From Tretioscincus oriximinensis (Eukaryota; Chordata; Lepidosauria; Squamata; Gymnophthalmidae), in NCBI GenBank assembly GCA_022410635.1, contig JAJVDF010000249.1:864823-928822 (forward strand): a stretch of 64,000 nt of DNA, in the 5' to 3' direction. Position 1 is the stretch's first letter; each line of letters begins with the position of its first letter. Positions 44,709-55,959 of this stretch are shown piece after piece. The notes under the pieces were generated by a model. It did not search any database. It was not told the origin of the DNA and saw only the letters and a program-made list of their open reading frames with translations. A program made the position numbers and the translations under genes.

Positions 44709-45325
44709 TTATTATTACAATTATGAAACGTAAACACATGAAAAAAATTCTTAGAAATGGTGTGTGGGTTGTGAAATAGTTTCATCGCCAATTTTCTTAA
44801 CAATTCTGCTAAAAAATCATGATCAAAATGAGGCTTTTCCTACAAAAAAGTGATTATATAATACTGTCTTGTTGGAAGGCAAGTTGGTTTAGGCATGAAA
44901 TGTAACATTTTAGGAGGGCGGAGAGATTTGCTTTCAGAGCCATCCTAGCTTGGCTTACAAACACTAGAAGGATCCTTGAATAAGAAATGATCAATGTCAG
45001 ACATCCCAGTAATTTTGGTTCAAATCACCTGACTGTGTCACAACGTTCATATCAATTGAGTCGCTTTTTCTCGGTCAAATAATAGCTTAACCTTGGATTG
45101 ACTTATCCATTTATACGCTTTAGACAGATATTTCTTAAAAAAAGTATCTAGAGTTCTATTGAATAAGAGAGGTTACTAGGCCAAAGCTAAGCTAGAAAGC
45201 TACAATGTAATTTCATGGTAATTCTTGTCCATAGTAAAACATGTTAGGTTTTTCTGTGTACACATAGTTTTTAGTGCATAGCATACAACAAAGTTTCCTT
45301 GTGTTTCCTCAAAAGACCATTAAAG
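44709..45325. other. no recognisable gene or repeat
   Basis: Short frames only. Confidence 0.5.
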
Positions 45326-45519
45326 TTGGCTGACCAGATGACCCCTTTTGGAGGGGGTTGAAAATCCATTTTGGGGGTGCTTCCTGGTTTTNTCTGAGGG
45401 AAAAAAAATCAAAAACAAAAAAAATATTTTTTTGAAAAAAAATTCCTCAGAAAAAACTAGGAGGCACCCCAAAACCAGGCTTTCAACCCCCACCCCAAAA
45501 GGGTCATCTGGTCAGCCTA
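45326..45519 (-). mobile_element. palindromic hAT-like MITE, copy 7
   Basis: 194 bp; first base pair reads TTGGCTGACC instead of TAGGCTGACC. The orientation is inferred from the asymmetric centre (GAGGGAAAAAAAATC). No convincing target duplication. Confidence 0.88.
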
Positions 45520-46115
45520 AGTAATCAGCCAGTGAAACTGACACATTTAACATCTGTTTCTGATGTGCCAAAGAAAACTGAGGAGCATATATCTGTCCTA
45601 GTGTGAGTAGTGTGTATTATAAATAGTAAATATGAAAATGAAAATTCTGAACAGTAGAGTGGAGGAAGAAGGTAGTGTTCAGTTATGGATAACAGAATGA
45701 GAGTTCAAATATAGGCTGCATAAATGCTAGAAACTGGCCGACGTTTAGAAATAGTGCAAATAAGTCACAGTAGTTGCTAAATCCCAGTACATAAGGGTAG
45801 AGAGGAAAGCAGCTAAGAAGAAATGCCATCATCAATCAGAATAGAAAGAAAAAATGGTAGTTTGCAATTCTATACCAACTCATGTAAAAAACTGATCCTA
45901 GCAAACATAGGCAAAATCATCCCATCTGCCTCTACATTGGTCACAATATACAAGTTCTCAGAGCACGGGAGCCAAATCGACTATGATATTCACATGCTTC
46001 TGATCCCTTNAGGGATGGTTTTCATGAAATTTCACAATCAGAGTTTTATGGCAACACCTAGCCTTGTCCCTGCAATGGTCAGATGGTAAATGCCACATCT
46101 GATTAGCAGATTAGC
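45520..46115. other. no recognisable gene or repeat
   Basis: An 88-codon frame at 45823 has no recognisable domain. Confidence 0.45.
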
Positions 46116-46123
46116 CTCTATGG

Positions 46124-46319
46124 TAGGCTGACCAAATGTCCCCTTTTGGGGTTGGTTGAAAACCCGTTTTTGGGGTGCCTCCCAGTTTTTTCTGAGGAAA
46201 AAAAAATTAAAAAAAACATAAAAAACTTTTTTTGAAAAAACTTTCCTCAGAAAAAACTGGGAGGAACCCCAAAACTGGGTTTTCAAACCCCACACAAAAG
46301 GGGTCATCTGGTCAGCCTA
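46124..46319 (-). mobile_element. palindromic hAT-like MITE, copy 8, perfect TSD
   Basis: 196 bp flanked by CTCTATGG at 46116-46123 and 46320-46327, identical on both sides. The centre is in the opposite orientation to copies 1-3. The 8-bp identity makes this one of the best-supported insertions of the family. Confidence 0.96.
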
Positions 46320-46327
46320 CTCTATGG

Positions 46328-46933
46328 GCAATAATCTGTTCACACAATTGTGGCTGCTGGTCACCATCACAAAAGTGAAGCTAGCAATCTGAGAGGACTG
46401 TTCCTGGAATGTTCTTTGGCACATTTTGAAAGTGGCTGAACTTTTTCAAAAGCATTCCTGGGGTAGAACAGACCAGGAAGTTGGTCCAGCCAACATACGG
46501 AACCCAGCACCATTCCACAAGGATTCCAAGAAACAGCTTCAAAAATGGGCTATTTCTGCTCAGCCACCAAAAACAGCTTTGGCCAACCCTAGCCAGCAAC
46601 TCCAGAAGATAGGAATTCTGGACTGGGACTGCAGCAACATGGACCTACAGCCACTGCTTCAGTCTTGGCCCAGAGCATTTGATCTACCTATGAAACTTCT
46701 AAGAGATCTTACATTCAGGCATCCTGGTCCTGAGATGTCTTTCCCTTGTGACACACACTCATCTGTTGCCTGTGTAGACTATTATGGATTGATGCTGGGA
46801 AAACCCTGAGCAGATGTGGTAAAAAAGAACAAGAAATAGACATTTGTTATGTAAAAGGAATAAAGCACAGTATTACCCAGATTCCATAACTGAATAAAGA
46901 GGTAGAAAATAAAGAACACAAACAAATAGAAAT
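46328..46933. other. open frame without recognised function
   Basis: A 127-codon plus-strand frame (46426-46809) has ordinary composition but no motif I recognise. The overlapping minus-strand frame 46381-46599 weakens a coding reading. I treat it as probably non-coding. Confidence 0.35.
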
Positions 46934-47405
46934 TGGTTTCTTCTTCTTCTTCTTCTTCTTCTTCTTCTTCTTCTTCTTCTTCTTCTTCTTCTTCTTCTTC
47001 TTCTTCTTCTTCTTCTTCTTCTTCTTCTTCTTNNNNNNNNNNNNNNNNNNNNNNNNNNNNNNNNNNNNNNNNNNNNNNNNNNNNNNNNNNNNNNNNNNNN
47101 NNNNNNNNNNNNNNNNNNNNNNNNNNNNNNNNNNNNNNNNNNNNNNNNNNNNNNNNNNNNNNNNNNNNNNNNNNNNNNNNNNNNNNNNNNNNNNNNNNNN
47201 NNNNNNNNNNNNNNNNNNNNNNNNNNNNNNNNNNNNNNNNNNNNNNNNNNNNNNNNNNNNNNNNNNNNNNNNNNNNNNNNNNNNNNNNNNNNNNNNNNNN
47301 NNNNNNNNNNNNNNNNNNNNNNNNNNNNNNNNNNNNNNNNNNNNNNNNNNNNNNNNNNNNNNTTCTGTTCTTCTGTTCTCTTGTTCTCTTGTTCTCTTGT
47401 TCTTA
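46934..47405. repeat. (TTC)n array with 330-N assembly gap
   Basis: Perfect TTC from about 46938 to 47032, then N from 47033 to 47362, then TTCTG and TTCTCTTG repeats. True length is unknown. The poly-Ser frame across it is an artefact. Confidence 0.97.
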
Positions 47406-47750
47406 GTTAATTATACTGCCTTGACGTGGTGCTGTAAGTTGTTTTTAATATTTAAAAAATGAAGGAAACACACATATTTAAATGAAGTTAAACATATTCT
47501 ATAGCCAATCCATTCACACTGCAGTTTTGAATTCCAAAAAATCCAAGATGCCGAGCCTATTATTTTTTTCCTCTTTTCAACTGTCTGCACATAACCTTTA
47601 AGAAGCTGGGCCCTTTCTGCTTAGAAAATTGGGACAGAGATGGGTTACATAAGATTTTGATTTCCCCTGTGGAAACAGCTATGGAATCCTCAATGAGGCT
47701 TTACGAACTTCTAAAAGATAAAATGTTCTATTGGACTGTGTGCATGTGTC
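47406..47750. other. no recognisable gene or repeat
   Basis: Nothing is recognised. Confidence 0.5.
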
Positions 47751-48000
47751 ATTTATTTATTTGTACTTGTATCCCGCCCTATACCTGAAGGTCTCAGGGC
47801 AGCAAACCATAGGGCAGCGCACATAGCTTTTGTTGCTTTCTCCACAACAGACACCCTGTGGAGTAGGTGGGGCTGAGAGAGTTCAAAGAACTGTGACTGG
47901 CCCAAGGTCACCCAGCTGGCTTTCATGGAGGAGTGGGGAACCGAACCGGGAGACGACCAGGTACGAGTTCAACACTCAACCACTACACCAAACTGGCTCT
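47751..48000 (-). mobile_element. SINE family A, full length
   Basis: Clean copy from (ATTT)n to AGAGCCAGTTTGGTGTAGTG. B-box is GGTTCGGTTCC (near 47940-47950); A-box TAGTGGTTGAGTG has lost one base relative to 7832-8094. Confidence 0.9.
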
Positions 48001-48860
48001 TTATGGTCAGGCCTGGTCTGGAGCAAGATTCTAGATCAGAGGATGAGGAAGCTTCATAGCAGACACACCTGCCCCNGCATCTGGGCACGAGTTCCAGGTT
48101 GGATAGGGTTAAGGAGTTTCTAGCAGGCAGGAAACAACATATGTTCTCAGCGTATCTTATAGAAAAGGATGAAATGCTAGACTGAAGTTTCTATATAAAC
48201 CATCCTTAGCTTTCCAGAAAGTTGTTGGTGACACGTTGTGTATTTGGTATGTGTGTATCTACCTTCCCAGACTGATTACTCGGCATGTGTTGACCTTGAN
48301 CACTTCTGGTTTTCTTCCTATTTCTGACTCGGATTGTTTTGACCATTCTGTGCTTGTAATCTCTCCCTCTGGTGTGAGCTCGTGTACAGCTCACAAGGAG
48401 GAATTAGGGCATGGCACATAAACTCTGCTCCCCACGCCAAGTTTGCGTACTGCATAGTCTCTGTAAACAGCATTGGAGAAGTTGCTAGGCAGCAGATAAG
48501 GGGTGCAGAAGCCTTTAGCCTGTGCTTTATGACAGCATGCATGCATGTGTGAGTAATAGGTAACATGAGTGTAGAGAGTATAGTGGTAGCCGTGTGCCAA
48601 CTATCCTATCCTGGCTAATTTTAATGCCAGGCAACAAACGTTCCACAGCATCAAAGCTTTATATCAGAGACATGTCCCTGTGACTCCAGAAATATCCCCA
48701 GAAGTTTGAAGTGAAGTCCTTCTAAGTTTTAGAATGAGGTCTTGTTTATGTCTGAGGCCATTAACTGGTATTATGGTAGCACTAGGAATTTGAATCCAGT
48801 CTATGACTGGTTTTAAACAGTCCCTGATTAAGGTACTNCATGGAAGGAAATCTATCTGTA
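48001..48860. other. no recognisable gene or repeat
   Basis: Overlapping short frames on both strands. Nothing is recognised. Confidence 0.45.
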
Positions 48861-49057
48861 GGCACNGATAGCTCAGTCGCTAAGGAATCCGTCTCTCACC
48901 TGGGAGATGGGGCTTCGAAGCCCTGTGTCCATTAGCCTTCCACCTTCCACTAGCCTGTAGCTCTGGCCAACCCAGCTATTCGAAAGCATGAATTGCAAGA
49001 AATTGCAACTGACTGCAAGTAGATACATGCAAACCACCACAGCCTGGTGGGAAAGAT
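48861..49057 (+). mobile_element. SINE family C, 5' two-thirds
   Basis: Head with A-box-like TAGCTCAGTCGCTAAGG and B-box-like GGCTTCGAAGCCC. The body runs to CAGCCTGGTGGGAAAGAT. The 3' region and tail are missing. Confidence 0.88.
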
Positions 49058-49555
49058 AATCAGCATGAAGTTCATTGTATACCCTGAATCAACTGCCTTC
49101 ACCCAGAGGTGATGCTTTACCTGATTTTCATATCAGTTACTGACTTGCAAATGCAATTTTATCTAAAAACTGGAAAAGGAAACATCTGCTTGAGAACTCT
49201 GAGGAGTGAGGAATATCTGCTCTTCAGTGATCCTTTGCATTAGCTTTCTCAAGCCCATGCATACTGACTTAGTTTTCAAATTACCAAATTAATATGACAT
49301 TAACAATGTGAAGGGAACATTTCACCAGAGTTGGAAATTATGAAGTATGAAAAGTTATTTGTGGCACAGGTCAATTCAGGCAGGTATTTGGGACAGTTCA
49401 ATCAGAACTGAAGAAAGCATTTTGGCAACATTTACATAGTATTCTTAAGTTTTCACAAATATGTACTTGGTGTGGGCTGTTGGTCACCATAGAAGGCCAC
49501 AGGCACTTTTGGCATGCGTGGCCTTGAAGACTCATCCTGTCTTGCTCTTGGGTAA
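49058..49555. other. no recognisable gene or repeat
   Basis: AT-rich; nothing is recognised. Confidence 0.5.
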
Positions 49556-49859
49556 GAAGAAGAACTGGGTTCTTATACCCTGCTTTTTTCACCTTTTAAA
49601 GGGACTCAAAGCGGCTTACAAGGGTATTTTTGCCCGAAAGCTCACATTCTATCTTCCCCACCAGGCTGTGGTGGTTCCCATGTATCTACTTGCAGTCAGT
49701 TGCCATTTCTTGCAGTTCCTGCTTTCGAATAGCTGGGTTGGCTANAGCTACAGGCTAGTGGAAGGTGCTCACCCCTCCCCACGTCCCACACAGGGCTTCG
49801 AAACCCCAACTCCCAGGTGAGAAACGGATTCCTTATCGACTGAGCCATCCTTTCCTGCA
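49556..49859 (-). mobile_element. SINE family C, full length
   Basis: Inverted tail GAAGAAGAAC, GTTCTTATACCCTGC, full inverted body and head ending CTGAGCCATCCTTTCC. B-box-like GGGGTTTCGAAGCCC near 49794-49808. Confidence 0.9.
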
Positions 49860-51355
49860 CTTGTTGCGGAGACTTGTTGCCAAGACTTAACGATTGCGCA
49901 ACGAATGAGGTATAAAAACGTCATGTGCATGCAGCCTATACTGCCTTCCAGATTGGAATGAGGGGGACATTCGCTTGCTTTGGCCTTAGGCAACAAAATG
50001 GTCTGAAGATTTGAAACCAAATGTGTTTCAAATGATAATTAGCATCCTAATTCGTATGCAAAATTATCTATGGGAAAGCAGTTTGGCATGTCAGTGATAA
50101 AAGCATAGTTTTAATGACTCAACCTTGATTCTGCTTGGTGAGTAATAGAATTAAAAGCTGACTTCTGGTAATGGAGCATGGTGCGTGAATGTCAAAGGAA
50201 GTGTGGGAAGAAAGCATCAAATGGCTGGGTTTTTATCAAAAGTAGATCTTTCGAACTTTGCATTGCAAGTAGCACAACCTTTTAAAAATGGGTCATCTAT
50301 TCCTAGTTGTACTTAGCTGTAGCAACAGAAGGCAGAAAATGTGGAAACAGGGATAAGACTGGTAATCTTTAGAGCACTTTATTTTTCTGCAGTGTAACTC
50401 CTTGCTTGAGGCACTAGAAAAGATGCAGAAAATACTTCAATGTGGAGGGAATAAACACATGAGACATCAAACGACAGGCATACTAAGATTTCCTATGAAT
50501 AACTGTTACCATTCAATGTCATAAACTAGGTCACAAAACTTTCAGGAAATCCCAAACTCACCTGCCCTTCGTAAATGAATAAGAAAATTGAGAGTATACA
50601 GAANGATGTGAATTTTGATCACTGATGGTAGAACAGTCCAGTTTGACTCTCTAGTTCCAAAGAATTGGGAGCACATCAAGGAACCATCTGTTCTTCAACT
50701 TAAAACAGGCTAAACTGGAGGTACAAGAACTGAGTTTGGAACTTGTTAAAAGCTCTTTAACTTTATAGCACCTCCCTCTCTTGGGGGCCCTAACAGGTTA
50801 CAGCCAGAACAAATAAAACATGTTATCATCTCAAGAAGATCAAAGCTACGACATTGCTGGAGAGTGTTTGCAAATGTGAGGACCTGGGGTTTGTTCTGAA
50901 TCTGCTGATGTCTAAGGTACCTGTCTCTCTAGCTACATATGGATGAATTTTATCTTGCAGTTGAACAGCAGTACAGTTTCCCACTGGGTACATATAGAAT
51001 GACACAGGATGAATCATTTACTCCTTAAGGATCTCAAATCAATCAATATGGTTTCTAGAGGCTGCGGTGTAAATGAAGCTATGACTTTTAAATGGAACGT
51101 TGCCCAGGTGTTGTTATACTGAACTTTGAGGGGAAATAGAGAAACAAATGAAACAAAAGATGCATGTTTTGTTGGAAATTGACTTTTATCACCTTCGGCC
51201 CTGGACTGGAAGCTCCATCTGGCATCATGATCAAAGCCATTTTGCCAATGTGGGGCTGCCAGCCTGCCATATGGACTCATGCTGTGCGTCAGTCTATCAC
51301 CAGTGATACCATTTTGCCATTGGCCAACACTGCACTCTGCCATAGGGACTTGCGC
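49860..51355. other. no gene; degenerate tandem pair at 51230-51370
   Basis: Mostly unrecognised. Two related segments of about 70 bp start at ATTTTGCCAATG (51238) and ATTTTGCCATTG (51310). Each ends in a form of GTCTATCA. Confidence 0.5.
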
Positions 51356-51373
51356 TGTGCACCGGTCTATCAT

Positions 51374-51960
51374 TTTTATAAATAAAAAAAGACTTTTTTG
51401 GGTATTTACATATAATATATACAATATTTACATTGAACCCAATAATATATGACTTCCCTTCTACCCTCCCACCTTCCATTGCTTTAGCATCTGTGGTGAT
51501 TTTCTTATATGATATTATGTTGTCGAAGGATCAAGTTGGGATCAAGTTGTGTTCCTTGTATTAAAAGACCCCAAGGGAATGATTTTTTCCCATTTTATGC
51601 CCCGTGGTATTCCTGTTCTTATTCCAATGCTTCCTAACCTTCTTTCTCTCTCAACATTAATTCTGCCATATATTCNTACCAGCATTCTATAGTCCATATA
51701 TTTTCCAGCCTTTAGCTTTCGTTATGTGTCCCACCCATATACCTTATTTGAGAATATATTGATCTTTAAATTCTAAGCCCAAATTTTCAGNTTTGTTCAT
51801 TATTAAAAACTTCTTTGGAGTGGGGATGTTAATATTGAGAATCCTATTTATTTCCTGAATTTTTTCTCCAAAAAATTCTTTTATTTCCTGGCACTTGAAC
51901 CACATATGCAAATATGTTCATCTAATATTGCACCATGTAGGAGAGATGCCTGCCATATAT
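51374..51960 (-). mobile_element. 5'-truncated L1 with 18-bp TSD
   Basis: Minus-strand frames give ISPTWCNIR then TYLHMWFKCQEIKEFFGE (about 51945-51850) and INIPTPKKFLIMNK, the L1 ORF2 C-terminus. A 3' UTR follows to an A-rich end at about 51374. Direct repeats TGTGCACC-R-GTCTATCAT flank it at 51356-51373 and 51961-51978, with one mismatch. This is the classic target-primed L1 insertion structure, 587 bp long. Confidence 0.8.
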
Positions 51961-51978
51961 TGTGCACCAGTCTATCAT

Positions 51979-52249
51979 GGCCATTGTCATTTCGGAGGCA
52001 GAACTTCAACTCAAGGGGGGAAGGACAATAAATATTTGGGTTTTATTAAGGTTATGATAACTCCTCACAGTTTCTTACTTGAAAAGCTTTGGTTTTCTTC
52101 ATGGAAAAGATGCATCATTTATGGTATAAGTCAAGGATTTCCAACTGGTAGCTCTCTATCTAAATTATGCACTCCTCACTTTTTTAACTTTGTTACTCAA
52201 TCATAATGTGTGGATAAGAGGGGAGAATTGTGTTGCCAACATAACCTTC
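51979..52249. other. no recognisable gene or repeat
   Basis: Nothing is recognised. Confidence 0.45.
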
Positions 52250-52648
52250 CCTGTGAATTAAGAGACAGCATGATAATAGAAGTGGTCCAATTCTGGTNAC
52301 CACATCTCAGAAAATACATGGTGGAACAAAAGAAGATGCTGACAAGGGCAACAAGAATGATCAAAGGGCTGGAGCATCTCCCTTATGAAAATCAATTTGG
52401 GTCTCTTCAGCCTCAAAANATGGCATTTAAGAGATGATCAGATTGAAGAGTATAAAATTATGAATGGGGTAAATATTTTCTCTATCACACAACACTAGGA
52501 CCTGAGGGCATTCCTTGAAACTGATGTGCAAAAGAGTTAGGACAGGCAAGCNCTTGGTCTGTGGAATTTATTTCCAGAAGAAAGTGATGGGTAGCTAACA
52601 GTTTGGATGGCTTTAAGACATTAGACAAAGGCCTAACCCATAAATAGC
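52250..52648 (+). mobile_element. CR1-like LINE (family B), 5' segment
   Basis: Plus-strand remnant from VQFWXPHLRKYMVEQKKM and [10 protein letters not shown] through LRDDQIEEYKI to the end of ORF2. Many small deletions. Interrupted by a palindromic MITE at 52649. Confidence 0.85.
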
Positions 52649-52857
52649 TAGGCTGACCAAATGACCCCTTTTGNGGGGTTGTTGTTGTTGTTTGAAAACC
52701 CATTTTTGGGGTGCCTCCTGTTTTTTTCTGAGGAAAAAAATCAAAAAAGAATCTTTTTTTGAAAACATTTTCCTCAGAAAAAACTGGGAGGCATCCCAAA
52801 ACTGGGTTTTCAAATCCCCCCACCCACCCCCCCAAAAGGGGTCATCTGGTCAGACTA
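52649..52857 (-). mobile_element. palindromic hAT-like MITE, copy 9
   Basis: 209 bp within family B LINE sequence. Arms include GTTGTTGTTGTT, a small TTG expansion. The right end reads GGTCAGACTA. Flanks do not match, so the target duplication has decayed. Confidence 0.9.
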
Positions 52858-53056
52858 TACAGGAATGGACCTTTTGATACCACCTTCAAGATGCAGTATT
52901 CCTGATGTACCATTTGGAGGAAGTTGAGAACAGATGTGGGTTTGCGTTCTTCTGCTTGAGACTGCCCAGGTGAAATTGGTGGGCTGTTGTGTGAAACAGA
53001 ATGTTGGTCTAGATGGACTCTGGTTTGATTCAGCAGGGCTCCTCTTGTGTTATGTC
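52858..53056 (+). mobile_element. CR1-like LINE (family B), 3' segment
   Basis: The UTR resumes with GACTGCCCAGGTGAAATTGG, TCTAGATGGACTCTGG and TTCAGCAGGGCTCCTCTTGT. The 8-mer end is decayed. Confidence 0.8.
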
Positions 53057-53861
53057 CTCTTGTAGTCAAGGGAGACAGAGCCCAAGGCCCAATGTTCTCC
53101 AAATGTACTGAGCAATATTTATTTATAATGAAGCTTCTCCTTCAGAATTCACATCGCTTCTTAGCTTTGATGCCACGTTTCTTCTTTTCCTTGTAATATG
53201 GTATTTTGGACAATTGGCCAATGAGTAGCTTGAGAGAAGGAAATAAAAACTTCAGAAATACAAAGGAAATGTAAAGACACGGAAATGTCACTTTGAACAT
53301 ATGTGAGTACAAGGTTTGCCTCCACTGGAAAGTTCAGAAAGAAAAAACAAAAAGGGAGACAGAGAGAGAGAAAGAGCTGCAGGGCAACAGTTGCTCTGAG
53401 ATGATAATTTACACATTTTACACAGTATTATTACTTTACTATCCCTTAGCAAATGCGCAGTTANTATAGCAACCATCATATCATATGATCTGTATGCTAT
53501 TCCAAAGATAAAAAACAGTTTCTTAAAGGGCTAGGACACATTTTCTTAAACAACAAGAATAAAACCTTGTCAGGACAATGGTGAGATGTATGTATTTTAT
53601 TTATTTAAGTAAAACAACTTAAACTTGCTGAAAAGGTTTCAACAACACCTTCAAAAATGATAAGGGGGAAGAAAAGTCTGATTCGTGACGTACCGAAGCC
53701 AGAGTGAAGGATAAATCTGGAGTGTGGTTGATAGGAGGAGGAGAGGTTGAGGAATGTTTTGGAGAGTTGGAAGTTTGAGGATAAAGGTGGTGCGGAAGGA
53801 ATCTGGAAGGAAGACTACATTGGTGGCATACAGAGGTCAAACTGATGAAGAAGGAGCGGAG
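53057..53861. other. no recognisable gene or repeat
   Basis: A GAGA patch at 53358-53375. Otherwise nothing is recognised. Confidence 0.5.
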
Positions 53862-54154
53862 GTCATCGGCCTTTGAATTTACTTCCTGAAGAGGTAGTGG
53901 TAGCTAACAGCTTGGATAGCTTCAAGACAGGACTACACAGGTTTATGGACACCAAGAGTATAAATGGATACTAGGATGGATGTCTGGATGTTGCCTCCGG
54001 GATGGAGCAACAGGCAGGACTCCTGAACTGGTGGATATTTTGCTTTCCTCTGCTCAGACTGTCCTGGTGCATCTGGTGGGCCTCTGTGTGAGACAGAAGG
54101 CTGGACTAGATGGGCTGTGGCCCGGTCCAGTATGGCTCTTCTAATGTTCTTATG
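53862..54154 (+). mobile_element. CR1-like LINE (family B), 3' end
   Basis: From the codons for EEVVVANSLDSFKTGL through the UTR to a terminal CTTCTAATGTTCTTATG. A deletion removes about 30 bp between CTCCTGAA and GGTGGATATTTTGC. Confidence 0.9.
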
Positions 54155-54365
54155 AGGACCTGAAAGAGAAACTTTGCCCAGTGAGTGAGCCCTGCAAGCT
54201 TTTGCATACCTTGAGAGGTGTAAGAGAGACTTTGGATCTTGGGGTTTCTGTTTGTAATTAGGATATATATTGAACATGTCTGCCTTCCGCAGTCCACTGT
54301 AAATAAAGACCATTCCTTGACACAACACAAGTCTCAAGTTGTAAAGATGTGCATGGATTCAGGTT
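54155..54365. other. no recognisable gene or repeat
   Basis: Short spacer between two oppositely oriented family B copies. Confidence 0.5.
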
Positions 54366-54582
54366 AGAACATAGGAACATTAGAACGTAAGAGGAGCCCT
54401 GCTGAATCAGACCAGAGCCCATCTAATCCAGCATTCTGTCTCACACAGAGGCCCAACAATTGCACATGGGCAGTCTGAAGAAGGCATAATCTTCAACTGT
54501 TCTCAAAGCCCTGCAAATGCCATTTCAGGAATACTGCCTGTTGCTCCATCTCAAGGGCAGTTTCAAGACATCCATCCTAGTA

Positions 54583-54632
54583 GCTGAGACCTTTGGGTAT
54601 AGGGTGGGGTATAAATATAAATAAATAAAATA
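54583..54632 (+). mobile_element. L2-type tail inserted in family B LINE
   Basis: GCTGAGACCTTTGGGTATAG, GTGGGGTATAAATATAAATA then AAAT repeats. It replaces the CCCATTTA present at this point in intact family B copies. Extremely 5'-truncated LINE or SINE. Confidence 0.75.
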
Positions 54633-54750
54633 TACCCTTGGTTTTCATGAACTTTTCTAATCTTGTCTTAAAGCTATCCAGACTGCTACCTACTCCCACC
54701 TCTTCTGGAAGTAAATTCCACAGACCAATGACCCCCTGNGTGAAAAAATA

Positions 54751-54826
54751 TACTGCTCAAAACAATTAAGGAAACACTAACATACATTGTTATGTTAAAG
54801 TGTTCCCTTAATTGTTTTGAATAGTA
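54751..54826. mobile_element. 76-bp Tc1/mariner-type MITE
   Basis: Inverted ends TACTGCTCAAAACAATTAAG and (inverted) TACTATTCAAAACAATTAAG, with TA on each side (54749-54750, 54827-54828). Sister family B copies read GAAAAAATACTTTCC at this spot, the empty site with a single TA. The terminus resembles that of Tc1-like transposons known in fish and amphibians (from memory). Confidence 0.85.
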
Positions 54827-55135
54827 TACTTTCCCTTTTCTGTCCTCACCTATCAATTTCAAGGAATGCCCCTGGTCCTAGTGTTGTGTGATGGAGAAAA
54901 TAGTTTTTCTCTATTTCCTTATCCATCCCATGCATGATTTTATACACTTCAATTAGGTCTCCTCTCAAANGCCGTCTTTCGATGCTGAAGAGGCCCAAAT
55001 ATTGCAGGCGATTTCACGAGGGGGGTGCTCAAATCATTCTTCTTGACCTTTTCTGCACCTTCTCCAGTTCCACAATATCCTTTTTGAGATGTGTTGACCA
55101 GAATATGTATACAATATTCCAAATGTGGCCTCCAC

Positions 55136-55333
55136 TAGGCTGACCAGATGACTTCTTTTGTGGGGGGTGAAAACCGGTGCCTCCTGGTTTTTCCTGAGGA
55201 AAAAAATTTGAAAAAAGAAAAAGATGGAAAAAAAACTTTTTTTGAAAAATCATTTCCTCAGCAAAAACCGTGAGGCACTCCAAAACCGGGTTTCTACACC
55301 ACCACCCCCAAAAGGGGTTATCTGGTCAGCCTA
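55136..55333 (-). mobile_element. palindromic hAT-like MITE, copy 10, perfect TSD
   Basis: 198 bp flanked by GCCTCCAC at 55128-55135 and 55334-55341, identical. The host sequence is a family B LINE whose other copies read GTGACCTCACCACAG without the duplication. That makes the insertion site and the 8-bp duplication certain. Confidence 0.97.
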
Positions 55334-55565
55334 GCCTCCACAGATTTATAAGAGCAAAACATTTGCTAACTTGTNTTCAATGCCTTTCCTAATTATTCCT
55401 AAAATTGAACTTGCTTTTTTTGCTGCTACTGCACACTGGGTTGACACCTGCATTGAACTATCCACCAACACTCCAAGATCCTTTTCCTACTTGGTCACAG
55501 AAAGCTTAGTTCCCATCAGTTGGTAGGTTCTGAGATTTGGCTCAAATCAAACTGAACATTTCCCC

Positions 55566-55951
55566 ATGTTGGCCAATTCCTATGTCAAACTTATGTGACA
55601 AATAGGGAAAGGTTCTGAAGGTTCCAACAGTTCTTGAACAGTATTGAAATATTAAATACTTTTAATCCATCTTCAGTCTTGAGGAACTGGACTAGAGTAA
55701 GAGTGTGGCATATCCTCCCTCCCTCTGCTGTTCTGTCCAATTTTGCAGGACTGAATCTGGATTAAAAACTGGCATTTGTACAACACCATAAAAATTCATT
55801 AGAAATAACTGATAAAGCCCTGCTCAAACCAACATCTTTCAAACGGGCAGGTTGGGTTGAAAATAAATTAGCTAAAACTGAAAAGTTCAAATTGTTCAAA
55901 CTCAAAGAAAATTTACATATCTCTACTTGGTTGTCTTCATTCTGAATCCCT
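55566..55951. other. no recognisable gene or repeat
   Basis: Nothing is recognised. Confidence 0.45.
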
Positions 55952-55959
55952 TGTGTACA

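Larger units (their letters stand above)
54366..55565 (-). mobile_element. CR1-like LINE (family B) with three nested insertions
   Basis: The most 5'-extended copy of the family. Beyond the usual C-terminus, the minus strand of 55335-55560 reads KDLGVLVDSSMQVSTQCAV and AAKKASSILGIIRKGIE, the CR1 ORF2 block preceding PLY..LVRPHLEYC. Interruptions: an L2-type tail at 54583-54632, a 76-bp Tc1-like MITE at 54751-54826 and a palindromic hAT-like MITE at 55136-55333. Confidence 0.9.

Noticed and set aside
46426..46809. Possible 127-residue host gene
   Set aside because: Ordinary AT-level composition, overlapping antisense frame, no domain, no promoter or splice signals. Left as unproven.
46933..47406. 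157-residue frame beginning with poly-Ser
   Set aside because: TTC microsatellite plus assembly gap; most residues are unknown.
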